Shown here piece by piece: positions 1 to 8,585 of a stretch of 64,000 nt of DNA; the first letter of the stretch is position 1; each line of letters begins with the position of its first letter. The position numbers and the translations under genes are program-made. Under the pieces are notes generated by a model. It did no database searches and was not told the origin of the DNA. It saw only the letters and a list, made by a program, of their open reading frames with translations. This DNA comes from Catellicoccus marimammalium M35/04/3 (GTDB lineage Bacteria > Bacillota > Bacilli > Lactobacillales > Catellicoccaceae). Where the stretch lies: positions 1-64,000 of the forward strand of contig NZ_AMYT01000017.1 of the NCBI RefSeq assembly GCF_000313915.1, given 5' to 3'.

Positions 1-270
1 TCTTTAGAAGATTCTTCGGATGAAGAACTATCTTTTGGATTTTCCACTTCTTTAGAAGATTCTTCGAATGAAGAAGTATCCTTTGGATTTTCCACTTCTT
101 TAGAAGATTCTTCGGATGAAGAAGTATCTTTTGAAGTTTCCACTTCTTTAGAAGATTCTTCCGGTGAAGAAGTATCTTTTGAAGTTTCTACTTCTTTAGA
201 AGATTCTTCGAATGAAGAAGTATCTTTTGAAGTTTCTACTTCTTTAGAAGCCTCTTCCGATGAAGAAGTC
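1..270 (-). repeat. 48-bp in-frame tandem repeat of the adhesin stalk
   Basis: Five full 48-bp units (1-48, 49-96, 97-144, 145-192, 193-240) and a degenerate one (241 to about 270) encode a 16-residue module of the type EESSKEVETSKDTSSS. The units alternate between ETSKDTSS and ENPKDSSS versions. The tract reaches the left edge, so its full copy number is unknown. It probably forms an extended, acidic, Ser-rich stalk that holds the thioester domain away from the cell wall, and it should vary in length by slippage. Confidence 0.9.
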
Positions 271-1253
271 ACAGGTTCTATTTTGATATCAATAGGTAAC
301 TTTTTCTTTTTAATATTTGCTTGAACCATATTTTGTAAACCAAATGGATAAGGGGAAGTAACATATTGATAAAAATAAGAATGATCCATTTTCATATATT
401 TAATATCTAAAGTACTCTCTTTTTGTTGTCCATTCGTTAATTCTGCATAATAGTACGTATTAGGTTTTAAAGTGGTGACTTCCTTATGAGACTGTTCTTC
501 TATAATTTTTACTTCTGTAGAAGGGTTCTCAATAGAAACTAATCCATTGTAATTTTTGATTTGGAATTGATCACTTTTTCTCGTTTTTTCATCGATAATC
601 ATTGGGTGCTGCGGATCAATAATTTCATTAGTATTGGTTTGAAAAATTAATTGATCATCATAAGCAGTTTGTTGATCTAATGGGTACTGTTTCCCATAAC
701 GATATAAAGCTTCTGCATAAGGATAATGGTCCGTATATTTTCCACGTGGTCGATCTGCTTTCCAAATAGCTCTTTGTGTCATTTCACGTTTGAAATCATC
801 AAAAGTATATGTATAATCACGATGTACTTTTTGATAGCATTCATAAGCATATCGATTCATTTGCTCACCTAATCCATCATTAGGGTATCCTGCCATTAAA
901 ATAGCAGCGATTTGATCAATTTTTTCTTTATTCCCACGATCAGTTCCTAAAGAATCCATTCCTTCATAAAAACCAAAACGATCAAAACGACATAATTTTT
1001 CAGCTGTCTCTTTATTAGATAAAGGTTGAGGTCGAGTAGCGTTATAGCAATAAACAATGGATTCTTTTCCGTTTTCATCCACCATGGTAAAAAAGTCATA
1101 TTCACTAATTGCCTCATTTTTCCCAGGAGCAGTGGTTCGATAACAATAATAATCTCCTTTTTCAATAGCTTCTGCATTCGATGAAAATGAAATACTTAAA
1201 AGACCAATCAAAGATAATAAAGAAACTGAAGTTCTATATTTTTTCACCAACAA
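1..1253 (-). CDS. Thioester-domain (TED/TQXA) surface adhesin, N-terminal part; C-terminus beyond window
   Basis: The protein probably attaches covalently to host surfaces through an internal Cys-Gln thioester. A signal peptide is visible at residues 1-29 (KK near the start, a hydrophobic core, then SNAEA). The thioester domain carries a candidate Cys in YCYNATRP (about residue 69), an AGYPNDGLG stretch (121-129) and the TQRAIW motif (159-164, Gln160), as known for TQXA-type domains. A Ser/Glu/Lys-rich repeat stalk follows and runs off the left edge, so any LPXTG anchor is not visible. There is no suitable ATG. In-frame TTG (1253), TTG (1250) and GTG (1247) compete; I chose TTG 1253 because it lies 6 nt from GGGAGG, while GTG 1247 is the alternative. 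A cre operator lies upstream. Confidence 0.8.
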   Translation of the reverse strand, partial: MLVKKYRTSVSLLSLIGLLSISFSSNAEAIEKGDYYCYRTTAPGKNEAISEYDFFTMVDENGKESIVYCYNATRPQPLSNKETAEKLCRFDRFGFYEGMDSLGTDRGNKEKIDQIAAILMAGYPNDGLGEQMNRYAYECYQKVHRDYTYTFDDFKREMTQRAIWKADRPRGKYTDHYPYAEALYRYGKQYPLDQQTAYDDQLIFQTNTNEIIDPQHPMIIDEKTRKSDQFQIKNYNGLVSIENPSTEVKIIEEQSHKEVTTLKPNTYYYAELTNGQQKESTLDIKYMKMDHSYFYQYVTSPYPFGLQNMVQANIKKKKLPIDIKIEPVTSSSEEASKEVETSKDTSSFEESSKEVETSKDTSSPEESSKEVETSKDTSSSEESSKEVENPKDTSSFEESSKEVENPKDSSSSEESSK

Positions 1254-1300
1254 TCATTTCCTCCCTTGTTAAGATATTAGTCATAATAGCACGTGAAAAT

Positions 1301-1329
1301 TTTATCTATGAACTAAATTGCATTTTCAA
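1301..1329 (-). promoter_or_regulatory. Candidate promoter of the adhesin gene
   Basis: On the minus strand TTGAAA (-35, 1324-1329) is followed after 17 bp by GATAAA (-10, 1301-1306). A second, weaker option nearer the gene pairs TTCATA with TATTAT (1284-1289) at an 18-bp spacer. Confidence 0.4.
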
Positions 1330-1371
1330 ATTTTACTTTCGGAAAAGAAAAAAATGATAAAAGTGTAATGT

Positions 1372-1385
1372 AGATAACGTTTTCA
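1372..1385 (-). promoter_or_regulatory. cre (CcpA-binding) site, full consensus match
   Basis: TGAAAACGTTATCT on the minus strand fits the Gram-positive consensus TGWAARCGYTWNCW at all 14 positions. It lies about 120 bp upstream of the adhesin start and 43 bp upstream of its best -35 box. That suggests control by CcpA with HPr-Ser-P; the upstream position could mean activation or repression. Confidence 0.65.
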
Positions 1386-1446
1386 TGTTGTAAAATAAAG
1401 TGTAACTTTAAAATTAAATAAATAATTTTAATGAAAAAGTGATGAT

Positions 1447-1476
1447 AATATTGTGGTTAATATCACAATATTTTTT
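1447..1476. repeat. 9-bp inverted repeat followed by T-run
   Basis: AATATTGTG (1447-1455) is repeated inverted as CACAATATT (1464-1472), with T's to 1476 on the plus strand. It lies between the oxidoreductase terminator and the adhesin control region. It may be an operator, or a weak plus-strand terminator with no obvious gene upstream. Confidence 0.4.
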
Positions 1477-1482
1477 AGTAAT

Positions 1483-1519
1483 AAAAAAAGTCTTAGAACT
1501 TATAGAAAGCCTAAGACTT
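1483..1519 (-). terminator. Rho-independent terminator of the oxidoreductase gene
   Basis: The stem AGTCTTAG / CTAAGACT (1489-1496 and 1511-1518) is followed on the minus strand by seven T's, just after the stop codon at 1528. Confidence 0.8.
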
Positions 1520-1527
1520 ATCGTTTT

Positions 1528-2472
1528 CTATTTCCATTGTTGGCGACAAGAATCAAATAATTGCATAATTTGTAAAACGTTTGAAATAAAAGGACTGCTT
1601 ACGCTTCCTTGTTCTAGCCAATGATTCATCGTTTGGTATTCATGAACAAAGGCATGCGTAGTATCTTTCGTTTCTATTAAATAATTAGTGCCGTCTGGGG
1701 TAGTAAAGGTAGCAGAAGTTGCTCGTGGATAATCATCGATGGTTAAATAGCCTTTTTCAAAAGCAACAATTGCTCGTTTCGGCATTTTTGCTCGGAAGGT
1801 TAAATTGATACTTGCGAGTTCTTCGTGATCATTTTTTAAAATAGTGCAACTGCTCTCATCTACACCAGAAGGATGATATTCTACAGTAGAAGCAAAAACT
1901 TTTGGAGAAGAAGTCATGAAATATTGACAAATACCAAAAGCATATGGACCAATGTCTAAAAGAGCTCCTCCAGCATCTTTTGGTGAAAAGAAGCGATTGT
2001 CTTCTTTATCTTCTTTAAAACTACCAAAGTTAGCTTGGACCATTTTTAATTTTCCAAATTGAGGCTGATACTCTTTTAATTTTTGATAAAGTGGCATATA
2101 AAAAATTGTGGTTCCTTCAGCTAGTAAACATTGATTTTCTTTACTAATTTCAATTAATTCTGCTAATTCTTTAGCATCCACTGTAATTGCTTTTTCACAA
2201 AAAACATGTTTTTGATGTTGTAATGCTTCTTTTACCATTTGGTAGTGAAAAGCATGTGGAGTAGCTAAGTAAATAATGTCTATTGTTGGATCTTCTAATA
2301 ATTCTTGATAAGAAGAATATACTTTTGGAATTTGAAAACGTTTCGCAAAAGCCTCTCCTTTTTCTGGACTACGAGATTGTACAGCGTAAATAGGTAGGTC
2401 CGCTTGTGTAATGGCTGTAGCAAATTCTTCCGCTACAGTTCCCAATCCAACAATTGCCCAATGATAGCTCAT
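1528..2472 (-). CDS. Gfo/Idh/MocA-family NAD(P)-dependent oxidoreductase
   Basis: A cytoplasmic sugar- or diol-type dehydrogenase of 314 residues, the usual family length. A Rossmann fold opens the protein (AIVGLGTVAEEFA, residues 6-18). The family's EK motif is present in VFCEKAI (about 90-96), followed by the C-terminal substrate domain with the DAGGALLDIGPYAFG segment (about 165-179). The family acts on sugars, inositols and trans-dihydrodiols; the substrate cannot be read from the sequence. The gene stands alone between its own terminator and the divergent yebC-like gene, so context does not help. Confidence 0.85.
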   Translation of the reverse strand: MSYHWAIVGLGTVAEEFATAITQADLPIYAVQSRSPEKGEAFAKRFQIPKVYSSYQELLEDPTIDIIYLATPHAFHYQMVKEALQHQKHVFCEKAITVDAKELAELIEISKENQCLLAEGTTIFYMPLYQKLKEYQPQFGKLKMVQANFGSFKEDKEDNRFFSPKDAGGALLDIGPYAFGICQYFMTSSPKVFASTVEYHPSGVDESSCTILKNDHEELASINLTFRAKMPKRAIVAFEKGYLTIDDYPRATSATFTTPDGTNYLIETKDTTHAFVHEYQTMNHWLEQGSVSSPFISNVLQIMQLFDSCRQQWK

Positions 2473-2571
2473 AATAAAACCTCCAAATCAATTTTTAAGT
2501 ATTAATATACCGTTAGTATACTGTATTTTTAGGTAAAAAAAGAGAATTTCATATCATTTACAATAATTTTC

Positions 2572-2600
2572 TTATCAAAAAATTGAATCTATGATACTAT
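2572..2600 (+). promoter_or_regulatory. Candidate promoter of the YebC-like gene
   Basis: TTATCA (2572-2577), a 17-bp spacer and TACTAT (2595-2600) stand 37 bp upstream of the start codon. Each box matches the consensus at four of six positions. Confidence 0.4.
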
Positions 2601-2636
2601 AACAATAGTAAAATTTTATAAGAAAGAGATGGATAT

Positions 2637-3356
2637 ATGGGACGTAAATGGTTTAATATCAAAGATAAAAAAGCTGCAAAAGAGCAAAACGCAAGTCGTG
2701 TAAATGCTAAATTCGGGATTGAAATTTATGCGGCAGCAAAAGCTGGAGAGCCAGATCCAGAAGCAAACCAAAAGTTAAAATTCGTAATTGAAAAAGCAAA
2801 AGCTGCTAACTGTCCAAAACACGTAATTGATCGTGCGATTGAAAAAGCAAAAGGTGTTGGCGGAGAAGATTATCAAGAATTACGTTATGAAGGTTTTGGA
2901 CCAAATGGCTCTATGATTATCGTAGATACATTAACAGATAATGTAAACCGTACTGCAGCAAACATCCGTGCTGCCTTTAAGAAAAATGGCGGAAACATGG
3001 GAGTAAAGGGTTCTGTTGATTACTTATTTGATAATACTGCAGTTTATGTATTTGATGGTACAGATGCAGATCATTATTTAGAAGTATTAATGGAAAATGA
3101 TGTGGATGTACGTGATGTAACAGAAGAAGAAGGAAAAATTGTTGTCTATGGAGAACCTTCAGAATTAATGCATATCAGTGATGTATTAAAAGCAGAAGGT
3201 ATCGAAAGTTTTGACGTGGCAGAATTAGAAATGGTACCACAAAATGAAGTAGTTTTAGAAGGCGACGATTTAGAAACCTTTGAAAAATTAATTGATGTGT
3301 TAGAAGATGACGAAGACGTACAAAAAGTACATCATAACGTAGATTTAGATGCTTAA
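2637..3356 (+). CDS. YebC/TACO1-family protein, YeeI (YebC2) subtype
   Basis: 239 residues. The N-terminus [16 protein letters not shown] marks the YeeN/YeeI branch rather than classical YebC, which begins MAGHSKW. The conserved core [17 protein letters not shown] (about 75-91) and the following [16 protein letters not shown] are typical. The family was long annotated as a DNA-binding regulator; more recent work, as I remember it, links YebC/YebC2 to relief of ribosome stalling at polyproline stretches. The gene is monocistronic, with a promoter 37 bp upstream and a terminator directly after the stop. The acidic C-terminus (EDDEDV) is normal for the family. Confidence 0.92.
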   Translation: MGRKWFNIKDKKAAKEQNASRVNAKFGIEIYAAAKAGEPDPEANQKLKFVIEKAKAANCPKHVIDRAIEKAKGVGGEDYQELRYEGFGPNGSMIIVDTLTDNVNRTAANIRAAFKKNGGNMGVKGSVDYLFDNTAVYVFDGTDADHYLEVLMENDVDVRDVTEEEGKIVVYGEPSELMHISDVLKAEGIESFDVAELEMVPQNEVVLEGDDLETFEKLIDVLEDDEDVQKVHHNVDLDA

Positions 3357-3375
3357 TTTATAGTCAATAAAAAAT

Positions 3376-3404
3376 AAAGAGTCTCGATACGAGACTTTTT
3401 ATTT
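3376..3404 (+). terminator. Terminator of the YebC-like gene
   Basis: A 7-bp stem AGTCTCG / CGAGACT (3380-3396) with an ATA loop is followed by TTTTTATTTT. Confidence 0.85.
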
Positions 3405-3545
3405 TGAGAATATTTGTTAAAAAATACAAAATAAATAATATTTAGTTTTATTAACAATCAATATTGAGAAAATTTATCTAATTCATCCAAAGTAGAAAAG
3501 ATTTTTAATGCTCGTAAATGGGCGGTATTAGTGCAATAAAAAAGA

Positions 3546-3580
3546 AAAAAGATATCCTCTAAAAAGAGGATATCTTTTTA
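3546..3580 (-). terminator. Terminator of the phosphotriesterase-like gene
   Basis: A strong stem AAAGATATCCTCT / AGAGGATATCTTT (3548-3577) immediately follows the stop codon at 3581, with a T-rich tail on the minus strand. It can also work on the plus strand. The 3405-3545 stretch before it shows nothing recognisable. Confidence 0.85.
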
Positions 3581-4537
3581 TTATGCTTCAAAAATATTTT
3601 TTGGATTTTGTTCTAACATTTGTAAAATTTGTTGATCAGAGACACCTAGTGCTTTCATTTTTGGTAAAGCTTGTTCGAATAAGAAGGTATAGTCAATTTT
3701 TGGATTAAATAGTTCATTTTTAGCAAATTCAGGCCAATAATCATAAACACCTATGAAGACAGCTAAATCATGAGATAGGAACATTTGGTCAGCATATCCT
3801 TTATCACATAATGTAGCAATCGTTTGAACGCGATGTTCTAAATCATTTCCCATATCACAATAACCAAAACGATCCATTCCAATATAACAGCCACGTTTTA
3901 ATAAAGATTCAATATAATCTAGGTCGTTGGTATCCCCTGTATGACCAATAATAATTTTGTTTGCCGGTACACCTACGTCTTCTAAAATATCCAAAATTTT
4001 ATTTCCACATTTTGTATCTGGATGGTGATGAGAGAAAATAGGTAAGTTTAATTTTGTAGCTACACGACCAATAGCGCGATGAAGTTTTTCTGTATAAGGA
4101 GTCACTCCTTCAGGTCCAGTAGCAGCTTTCATAATTCCTGGAATAATATTACTGTCTACCACCCCATTTGTGCACTCTTCTAATAATAATTCATAAATTT
4201 GATCTTCTGGACGATATTCTAGCGCAGGTTCTTGTTGATAATAAAATCCACTAGAAACAATAAAGTTTAATCCTGTACGTTCAGAAACTTCTTTAATTAA
4301 ATGTACATCACGACCGATATTAGGAACAGAGGCATCGACAACTGTTTTTACACCGTATTTTTTTAATTTAGAAAATTGTTCAACTGCTGCCTCTACGATT
4401 AAATCAGGTTCACAAAAATGATAACCAAAATTAGCACGCATTACCCAATCAGCATAAGTAATATGTTCATGCATCAAAGTAATTCCCAATTCTGTTGAAT
4501 CGATATCTCCATTGACAGTATGAATTTTCATATTCAT
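3581..4537 (-). CDS. php: Phosphotriesterase-family metal-dependent hydrolase
   Basis: 318 residues, an amidohydrolase-fold TIM barrel. The metal ligands can be read in order: HEH in GITLMHEHITY (about 22-25), the carboxylated-Lys candidate in GIMKAATG (about 135), His in SHHHPDTKCG (about 168), His in GHTGDTND (about 198) and Asp in LSHDLAVF (about 253). Bacterial homologues (PHP, lactonase-like) mostly hydrolyse lactones or esters and rarely phosphotriesters; the true substrate is unknown. The gene is alone between a strong terminator and the spacer shared with the divergent nanE. Confidence 0.85.
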   Translation of the reverse strand: MNMKIHTVNGDIDSTELGITLMHEHITYADWVMRANFGYHFCEPDLIVEAAVEQFSKLKKYGVKTVVDASVPNIGRDVHLIKEVSERTGLNFIVSSGFYYQQEPALEYRPEDQIYELLLEECTNGVVDSNIIPGIMKAATGPEGVTPYTEKLHRAIGRVATKLNLPIFSHHHPDTKCGNKILDILEDVGVPANKIIIGHTGDTNDLDYIESLLKRGCYIGMDRFGYCDMGNDLEHRVQTIATLCDKGYADQMFLSHDLAVFIGVYDYWPEFAKNELFNPKIDYTFLFEQALPKMKALGVSDQQILQMLEQNPKNIFEA

Positions 4538-4822
4538 TCCTCTTTTCTTTTATTGTCTATCGCGAATATACTCTTTTCCAATCGAAAAGAATAATAAAAA
4601 GGAAGGGAATTAAATCTGGAAAAACAAAACTTTTTTTATTAAGTTTATTTTTGTTTTTCTATTATTTTTTTATCCGTTTAAAATCAATGAAGATATTTTT
4701 TGAACAAAATTGTCTAATAAAAATTAGATTCCACTGAGGAAAAAAGAGAAGTGCTTTTCTTTTCAATTTATCAATGATACGATAAAAATAAGAAATTTGT
4801 CGAAGCAAGGATGGATGATTAA
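4538..4822. other. Divergent spacer between php-like gene and nanE
   Basis: This AT-rich spacer of 285 bp must hold promoters in both directions. I see no convincing consensus pair, no cre match and no ORF. A loose GATAAA lies near 4784 for nanE. Confidence 0.4.
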
Positions 4823-5512
4823 ATGGACAATATGCTAGAATCTTTTAAAGGAAAATTGATTGTTTCTTGTCAAGCATTAGAGGGAGAAGCAATGTATTCA
4901 GAGACAGGTGGAATTATGCCTCTATTTGCTTTAGCAGCTGAGCGTAGTGGAGCAAAAGCAATTCGTGCAAATTCTGTCCGTGATATTCAAGAAATCAAAG
5001 AAAAAGTAGATTTACCAATTATTGGCTTAATTAAAAAAGACTATCCGCCTCAAGAGCCTTACATCACAGCTACGATGAAAGAAGTGGATGAATTAGTGGC
5101 TGTAGGTACAGATATTATTGCTTTTGACGGAACACATCGTCCACGTTACGATGGTCGTACAGTAGAAGAATTTATTCAAGCAATTAAAGAAAAATATCCA
5201 AATCAAAAATTGATGGCAGATATTTCTACAGCAGAAGAAGGAATTTCTGCTTATCAAGCAGGAGCAGATCTTGTGGGAACTACATTAAATGGATATACAG
5301 AAGAAACAAAACCTGCGACAAAGGGTCCTAATTTCGAATTGTTAGAAGAATTAGTAGCTGCTGGTGTTCCAACGATTGCTGAAGGACGTATTCATACTCC
5401 ACAACAAGCAAAAGAAGCGTTAGAAAAAGGCGCTTATGCTGTAGTTGTTGGTGGTGCGATTACTCGTCCACAAGAAATTGCAACTCGATTTGTGCAAGAA
5501 ATGGAAGCTTAA
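4823..5512 (+). CDS. nanE: N-acylglucosamine-6-phosphate 2-epimerase
   Basis: Converts ManNAc-6-P to GlcNAc-6-P in sialic acid and N-acetylmannosamine use. 229 residues, a TIM barrel. [18 protein letters not shown] opens the protein, and [37 protein letters not shown] and the phosphate-binding [10 protein letters not shown] end are typical of NanE. Homologues usually begin at the second Met (4832), but no ribosome site favours it, so I keep 4823. No nanA, nanK or sialic acid transporter lies nearby, so this copy stands alone here. Its terminator follows directly. Confidence 0.93.
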   Translation: MDNMLESFKGKLIVSCQALEGEAMYSETGGIMPLFALAAERSGAKAIRANSVRDIQEIKEKVDLPIIGLIKKDYPPQEPYITATMKEVDELVAVGTDIIAFDGTHRPRYDGRTVEEFIQAIKEKYPNQKLMADISTAEEGISAYQAGADLVGTTLNGYTEETKPATKGPNFELLEELVAAGVPTIAEGRIHTPQQAKEALEKGAYAVVVGGAITRPQEIATRFVQEMEA

Positions 5513-5523
5513 TAATAAAGAAT

Positions 5524-5557
5524 AAAAAAATGAAGGAAATTACTCCTTCATTTTTTT
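5524..5557 (+). terminator. Terminator of nanE
   Basis: TGAAGGA (5531-5537) pairs with TCCTTCA (5544-5550), extended by flanking A/T pairs, and ends in seven T's. Confidence 0.9.
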
Positions 5558-5645
5558 ATTTTAGTTAATGAAATAAATTTGAATCCAATCGTTCACAAGA
5601 TTTGAAAATAAAGAAAAAATAGGAAAAATAATTTATAAAATATGG

Positions 5646-5675
5646 TTGACGCTTTGATTTGAAAAAGTGTACAAT
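5646..5675 (+). promoter_or_regulatory. Promoter of the valS T-box transcript
   Basis: TTGACG (5646-5651), an 18-bp spacer and TACAAT (5670-5675). This is a near-consensus sigma-A promoter just ahead of the T-box leader. Confidence 0.75.
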
Positions 5676-5679
5676 AAAT

Positions 5680-5892
5680 TCAACAACAAAGATCAAGAGG
5701 AAAAGTACAATTACAGAGAATGTATGCGTGTGCTGAGACATACATAAGTACGAAAAGTAGCTTGAGAGTTGGTCCACTTGGATCCGGTGAAGTAGCCGTT
5801 ATCTACATGAGAGGTAGTATGATACTACAAATTTGGGTGGTACCGCGAACAAGTTCGTCCTGAAGTGCATGGCACTTTAGGGCTTTTTTTAT
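5680..5892 (+). promoter_or_regulatory. T-box leader controlling valS
   Basis: This leader senses uncharged tRNA-Val and allows read-through into valS. The conserved T-box core TGGGTGGTACCGCGAA is at 5834-5849. The terminator follows: CCTGAAGTGC pairs with GCACTTTAGG (about 5859-5882) and ends in seven T's. Stem I occupies roughly 5690-5780 and contains AAGTACGAA on its 3' side (near 5750), where GTA would be a valine specifier codon. I assign the specifier from this pattern and the downstream gene, not from a folded model. Confidence 0.93.
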
Positions 5893-5919
5893 GATGAAAT
5901 GCAGAAAGGATATATAGTA

Positions 5920-8556
5920 ATGAAAGAATTAGCCTCAAAATATAATCCAAAAGAAGTGGAACAAGGCCGTTATGAAGAATGGTTAGATGAAAAATTATTT
6001 GAACCTAATGGCGATCGTTCTGTAGAACCTTATTCTATTGTTATTCCACCACCAAACGTAACTGGTAAATTACACTTAGGTCACGCTTGGGACACAACCT
6101 TGCAAGATATGATTATCCGTCAAAAACGTATGCAAGGATATGACACATTATATCTTCCAGGAATGGACCATGCAGGAATTGCGACTCAAGCAAAAGTAGA
6201 AGCAAAATTAGCCGAAGAAGGAATTTCTCGTTATGATTTAGGTCGTGAGAAATTTATCGAACAAGTTTGGGCTTGGAAAGATGAATATGCAGAAACTATT
6301 GAAGCGCAATGGGCAAAATTAGGTCTATCTTTAGATTATTCTCGTGAACGTTTTACTCTAGATGAAGGCTTATCTGAAGCAGTGAAAAAAGTCTTTGTAA
6401 CTCTTTATGAAAAAGGCTTAATTTATCGTGGAGAATACATTATTAACTGGGATCCAAAAGCAAGAACTGCTTTATCTGATATCGAAGTTATCCACAAAGA
6501 TGTAGAAGGTGCGTTCTACCATATTCGTTATGATTTAGCAGATGGTTCAGGTTCACTAGAAATTGCGACTACTCGTCCAGAAACAATGTTTGGGGATACA
6601 GCCGTTATTGTGAATCCAAATGATGAGCGCTATCAATCGTTCATTGGTAAGAAAGTAGTTTTACCAATTGTTAATAAAGAAATTCCTGTTTTAGCAGATG
6701 AGCACGCAGATATGGAAACAGGAACTGGAGTTGTAAAAATTACTCCTGCTCATGACCCAAATGACTTTGCAGTTGGAAATCGTCATGATTTACCACGTGT
6801 AAATGTTATGAATGATGATGCAACAATGAATGAAAATGCTGGCGAATTTGCAGGAATGGATCGTTTTGAAGCTCGTAAAGCATTGGTGAAAAAATTAGAA
6901 GAAACAGGTCACTTAATTAAAGTAGAAAAAATGGTACACTCTGTAGGGCATTCTGAACGTACTGGTGTCGTAGTAGAACCTCGTTTATCTACACAGTGGT
7001 TTGTTAAAATGGAACCATTAGCAAAAGCAGCGTTAGAAAACCAAAAATCAGAAAAACCAGTAAACTTCTTCCCACCACGTTTTGAACATACTTTTGAAAC
7101 TTGGATGGAAAATGTTCATGACTGGGTAATTTCTCGTCAATTATGGTGGGGTCATCGTATTCCTGCTTGGTATCATAAAGAAACAGGAGAAATGTACGTC
7201 GGTGTCAAAGCACCAAAAGATATTGAAAATTGGGAGCAAGATCCAGATGTATTAGATACTTGGTTTAGCTCTGCATTATGGCCATTTTCAACAATGGGTT
7301 GGCCAGAAGAAGAAGCTGAAGACTTTAAACGTTATTTCCCAACAAATACATTAGTAACCGGTTATGACATTATTTTCTTCTGGGTAAGTCGTATGATTTT
7401 CCAAAGTTTAGAATTTACAGGCGAACGTCCATTTGAAAATGTTTTAATCCATGGATTAATTCGTGATGAGCAAGGTCGTAAGATGAGTAAATCTCTAGGA
7501 AATGGTATTGACCCAATGGAAGTGATTGATCAATATGGAGCAGATGCATTACGTTGGTTCTTAGCAAATGGTTCTGCTCCAGGTCAAGATACACGCTTTA
7601 GTTATACAAAAATGGATGCTGCATGGAACTTTATTAATAAAATTTGGAATGCTAGCCGTTTTGTATTAATGAACTTAGATGAAAATATGACCGTTGAGGA
7701 TATCCAAATTGAAGGAAATCGTACTTTGCAAGATCGCTGGATTTTAACTCGTTTAAATCAAACGGTAGAACAAGTGACAGAATTATTCGATCGTTTTGAA
7801 TTTGGGGAAGCAGGTCGTATTTTATACAACTTTATTTGGGATGATTTCTGTGACTGGTATATCGAAATGAGTAAAGAAGTATTATATGGAGAAGACGAAG
7901 AACAAAAACGTTTAACACGTAGTATCTTAGTTTATACATTAGATCAAATCTTACGTCTATTACACCCAATTATGCCATTTGTAACAGAAGAAATTTGGCA
8001 AGCATTACCACATGAAGGAGAATCTATCGTTGTAGCAAAATATCCAGTAGTTCATGAAGAATTGAATGATGAACAAGCAGTAAAAGCAATGGATATGTTG
8101 ATTGAATTAATTCGTGCTGTTCGTAATATTCGTGCTGAAGTAAATACTCCTTTATCAAAACCAATCCACTTATTAATTAAAGCAAATGGAGAAGCAGAAA
8201 AAGCGTTATTAACTGAAAATATGAGTTACATTCAACGTTTCTGTAATCCTGAAGTTTTAAAAATTGATACAGAAGTAGAAGCACCAAATGACGCGATGAG
8301 TGCCGTAATTACTGGAACAGAAATTTATCTACCATTGGCAGATTTAATTAATATTGAAGAAGAAATTGCTCGTTTAGAGAAAGAATTGGAAAAATGGAAT
8401 AAAGAAGTAGCACGTGTACAAGGTAAATTATCAAATGAACGCTTTGTCAATAATGCACCAGAAGAAGTAGTAGCAGCAGAACGTGAAAAAGAAGTGACTT
8501 ATAAAGAAAAACAAGCCGCTGTTCAAGAACGTATTGCAAGTCTAAAGTCTTTATAA
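5920..8556 (+). CDS. valS: Valine--tRNA ligase
   Basis: Charges tRNA-Val. 878 residues from ATG 5920, the normal class Ia length. The HIGH-type motif HLGH (residues 52-55) and KMSKS (about 521-525) are intact. The CP1 editing domain contains [14 protein letters not shown]-terminal coiled-coil arm (about 815-878) is rich in [14 protein letters not shown]-type heptads. An in-frame ATG at 5899 adds seven residues, but it sits against the T-box terminator, whereas 5920 has AGAAAGG at a 10-nt spacing, so I chose 5920. It is the first gene of valS-folC-ypsA, controlled by the T-box upstream. Confidence 0.97.
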   Translation: MKELASKYNPKEVEQGRYEEWLDEKLFEPNGDRSVEPYSIVIPPPNVTGKLHLGHAWDTTLQDMIIRQKRMQGYDTLYLPGMDHAGIATQAKVEAKLAEEGISRYDLGREKFIEQVWAWKDEYAETIEAQWAKLGLSLDYSRERFTLDEGLSEAVKKVFVTLYEKGLIYRGEYIINWDPKARTALSDIEVIHKDVEGAFYHIRYDLADGSGSLEIATTRPETMFGDTAVIVNPNDERYQSFIGKKVVLPIVNKEIPVLADEHADMETGTGVVKITPAHDPNDFAVGNRHDLPRVNVMNDDATMNENAGEFAGMDRFEARKALVKKLEETGHLIKVEKMVHSVGHSERTGVVVEPRLSTQWFVKMEPLAKAALENQKSEKPVNFFPPRFEHTFETWMENVHDWVISRQLWWGHRIPAWYHKETGEMYVGVKAPKDIENWEQDPDVLDTWFSSALWPFSTMGWPEEEAEDFKRYFPTNTLVTGYDIIFFWVSRMIFQSLEFTGERPFENVLIHGLIRDEQGRKMSKSLGNGIDPMEVIDQYGADALRWFLANGSAPGQDTRFSYTKMDAAWNFINKIWNASRFVLMNLDENMTVEDIQIEGNRTLQDRWILTRLNQTVEQVTELFDRFEFGEAGRILYNFIWDDFCDWYIEMSKEVLYGEDEEQKRLTRSILVYTLDQILRLLHPIMPFVTEEIWQALPHEGESIVVAKYPVVHEELNDEQAVKAMDMLIELIRAVRNIRAEVNTPLSKPIHLLIKANGEAEKALLTENMSYIQRFCNPEVLKIDTEVEAPNDAMSAVITGTEIYLPLADLINIEEEIARLEKELEKWNKEVARVQGKLSNERFVNNAPEEVVAAEREKEVTYKEKQAAVQERIASLKSL

Positions 8557-8585
8557 GCCTTTAACACGCGTGGAGGGAATAAATT

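Noticed and set aside
1-270. CRISPR array at the left edge
   Set aside because: The units are 48 bp, contiguous, without spacers, and in frame with the adhesin.
947-1177. Minus-strand frame of 76 residues starting MQKLLKKEII
   Set aside because: It overlaps the thioester-adhesin gene in another frame. The adhesin frame has a signal peptide, family motifs and repeats.
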